From the NCBI GenBank assembly GCA_003557825.1, contig PWNM01000151.1:1-7888 (forward strand): a stretch of 7,888 bases of DNA, read 5' to 3'. Below, in pieces: positions 6,468-7,888 of this stretch. The position numbers were made by a program, and so were the translations under genes. Numbering within the stretch: the first letter of the stretch is position 1; each line of letters begins with the position of its first letter. The DNA comes from Candidatus Hydrogenedentota bacterium (lineage in GTDB: Bacteria > Hydrogenedentota > Hydrogenedentia > Hydrogenedentales > SLHB01). The notes below the pieces were generated by a model. It searched no databases. It saw nothing but the letters and a program-made list of their open reading frames with translations, and was not told where the DNA came from.

Positions 6468-7887
6468 CAGGGTGGCATCTTCGTCTCGGCATCATCCGCT
6501 GCGGTGGTATAACACGCTGGTGTTCCGAACCGCCTTGATCTGCGCCGTGTTGCTCATGTGTTTGCTTGGATCGGTCTATGTTCTAACCAGCCATTATTTT
6601 ACCGAAGTAAACCGCGAAATGAGCGAACAGATCAACCGGATCGCTGACGAGATAAGCGTTCAACTGGATACGAGCGCAGACGATGACCTGCATGCCCTTG
6701 AATCCTACTATGATAACGATGCCATGCGAATCGATCTGGATGTAGTCGAAGATGAGGTCATGCCCATGCCGGTCACGGCGCAGATCGAAGAAGATGGCCG
6801 CTTGACCAAAATCGCTCAGGCTATCATCCAGGATGGCGATCGGCGCATCCTTGTAACTTTAAATGTGAGCGTAACGCCCCAGTCCGAACTCATCCGGGCT
6901 TTCCAGAACCGCTATCTACTCGGCATCACCGTTTTGTTTATCGTTGCGCTTTCTTTGATGATCTATTTCATCATCCGGACGCTCCGACCTCTCAGTGAAT
7001 TGTCCGAGACCTGTGCGGAGATCAGCGAGGGGCATCTAAAGCCTGTTGATATTGGAAAAAACACAGGCGAGGTCCTTGCGCTCGAGGAGACGTTCAACCG
7101 GATGGTGGAGTCGTTGAAGGAAAAGGCCGTTATGGAGACCAAGCTGCGGCAGGCCCAACGATTATCCGCCATTGGCAATCTGGCGGCGGGCGTCGCCCAC
7201 GACTTGCGCAATCCCCTGAACGCCATCAAGCTGATTTCGAGCCACACCATCGATATGGTTCGTACCGGTCAAACGCCCGATCGGGCGGTGGAGCAACTCC
7301 ATACTATCCAAACGGAGGTCAACCGACTCGAAGACATCGTCTCAGGATTCCTCTCTCTGGCTAAGGAACGAGAGCTACAGCCGGAGTTAACCCGGGTCGA
7401 TAGCCTGGTCGAGGAATGCCTGCATTTGGTGGCCAAAGATGCCGAGCGACGGGGGGTTCGCCTCGTAAGTGAATTACGCGCCGGCGAGACCCGGTTGATG
7501 CTGGATTCCAAACAATGTACGCGGGCCGTGCTGAACGTCATTATAAACGCCATGGAGGCGTGCCCGGAAGGGGGACGCGTTCGGGTGTTTACTCGCCTAA
7601 CCGACATTACCTGCGAGATCGAAGTGCGGGACGACGGCCCTGGCATGGATCCCGATACTGCGGAACACGCCTTTGACGCCTATTTCACGACCAAGCCCAC
7701 CGGTACCGGCTTGGGCCTTTCAATCACACGTGGAATCATCGAAGAACACGGGGGGACCGTTGAACTCACCAGCGTCGAAGGGCGCGGATGCCAGGTGTTG
7801 ATCACCCTGCCCTTGCCTAGTGAACCCCACGATATCGCCCCGCCTCCGCCCTGGTATGCTGAACACACAACCGCCAACAAACGATGA
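6460..7887 (+). CDS. Membrane sensor histidine kinase, HAMP/HisKA/HATPase_c (right copy)
   Basis: The 475-residue protein has TM1 at ~20-44, an extracytoplasmic sensor segment at ~45-150 with no recognised fold, TM2 at ~151-173, HAMP at ~174-222, and a short coiled linker into HisKA at ~230-300 with His247 in GVAHDLRNPLN. The HATPase_c domain has the N box NVIINAMEAC (359-368, Asn363), G1 DDGPGMDPD (391-399), F box AYFTTKP (407-413) and G2 GTGLGLS (415-421). The C-tail is proline-rich (PPPP at 461-464). The architecture and box sequences resemble the NtrB/ZraS-like class that partners sigma54-type response regulators. The start is the first ATG after an in-frame TAA at 6454. The stop TGA (7885-7887) overlaps an ATG at 7884, so the partner regulator probably begins at the window edge. 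All catalytic residues are present, so it should be active. Confidence 0.95.
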   Translation: MDSRVASSSRHHPLRWYNTLVFRTALICAVLLMCLLGSVYVLTSHYFTEVNREMSEQINRIADEISVQLDTSADDDLHALESYYDNDAMRIDLDVVEDEVMPMPVTAQIEEDGRLTKIAQAIIQDGDRRILVTLNVSVTPQSELIRAFQNRYLLGITVLFIVALSLMIYFIIRTLRPLSELSETCAEISEGHLKPVDIGKNTGEVLALEETFNRMVESLKEKAVMETKLRQAQRLSAIGNLAAGVAHDLRNPLNAIKLISSHTIDMVRTGQTPDRAVEQLHTIQTEVNRLEDIVSGFLSLAKERELQPELTRVDSLVEECLHLVAKDAERRGVRLVSELRAGETRLMLDSKQCTRAVLNVIINAMEACPEGGRVRVFTRLTDITCEIEVRDDGPGMDPDTAEHAFDAYFTTKPTGTGLGLSITRGIIEEHGGTVELTSVEGRGCQVLITLPLPSEPHDIAPPPPWYAEHTTANKR

Positions 7888-7888
7888 C
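7884..7888 (+). other. Possible start of a truncated downstream gene (ATGA overlap)
   Basis: ATG at 7884-7886 overlaps the kinase stop TGA at 7885-7887, a common coupling arrangement in bacterial operons. Only five bases are present, so nothing of the product is visible. A response regulator would be the natural neighbour of this kinase. The mirror copy is at 1-5 on the minus strand. Confidence 0.3.

Larger units (their letters stand above)
1..7888. repeat. Perfect spacerless inverted repeat spanning the whole window (two 3,944-bp arms)
   Basis: The left arm (1-3944) is the reverse complement of the right arm (3945-7888). I checked base by base at the two outer ends, around the divergent intergenic regions and across the axis. 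All open frames and their translations also occur as identical pairs on opposite strands with coordinates summing to 7889. No mismatch or spacer was seen. The axis lies inside AGGCCT (3942-3947), in the middle of an open coding frame. Exact centring in the window implies the whole contig is the palindrome. Known biology: long perfect palindromes without a spacer are cleaved by SbcCD-type nucleases or are inviable in bacteria. Inference: this is an assembly, amplification or hairpin-read artefact, so only one arm should be counted as genomic sequence. Confidence 0.98.

Noticed and set aside
1..7888. Paired genes as a true duplication, or as a novel symmetric genetic system
   Set aside because: The arms show no differences, no spacer and no unique flanks, which fits an artefact better than any maintained biological duplication.

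Overview
The whole 7,888-base window is one perfect inverted repeat. Bases 1-3944 are the reverse complement of bases 3945-7888, with no spacer. The symmetry axis lies between 3944 and 3945, inside AGGCCT, and the two outer ends mirror each other to the last base (gtcatcg... / ...cgatgac). Every gene therefore appears twice, on opposite strands, at coordinates that sum to 7889. The unique information is only 3,944 bp. The simplest explanation is a fold-back or assembly artefact (a self-reverse-complement contig, an amplification chimera or a hairpin read), not a new genetic system. Perfect spacerless palindromes of this length are not stably kept in ordinary bacterial chromosomes, and the axis cuts through the middle of a gene.

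Real content of one arm, given on the right copy: (i) a truncated gene for a secreted GH123-like/DUF4091-type glycoside hydrolase-related protein with a discoidin (F5/8 type C-like) domain, running leftward from 5551 to the axis; (ii) a 155-bp divergent intergenic region (5552-5706) with a plausible sigma70-like promoter; (iii) a family 4 (Fe-S) uracil-DNA glycosylase at 5707-6432; (iv) 27 nt later, a membrane-bound HAMP/HisKA/HATPase sensor histidine kinase at 6460-7887. The kinase stop codon overlaps an ATG at the contig edge, so a further gene of the same operon, plausibly its response regulator, is cut off. The left copy is the exact mirror: kinase 2-1429 (-), glycosylase 1457-2182 (-), GH123-like gene from 2338 (+) to the axis.

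The organism is a bacterium with moderately GC-rich DNA by eye. DUF4091/GH123-like proteins with inserted discoidin modules, together with a family 4 UDG, are the kind of content seen in Planctomycetota, Lentisphaerota, Hydrogenedentota and related environmental lineages. This placement is a low-confidence inference from gene content.

The glycosylase and kinase look co-transcribed (short gap, possible translational coupling through a 12-codon mini-ORF), while the hydrolase-like gene is divergently transcribed. There are no mobile-element, CRISPR, rRNA or tRNA genes. Apart from the palindrome, the most notable biology is the GH123-like protein: it appears to lack the Asp-Glu catalytic pair at the expected place and to carry a discoidin domain inserted into its catalytic barrel.
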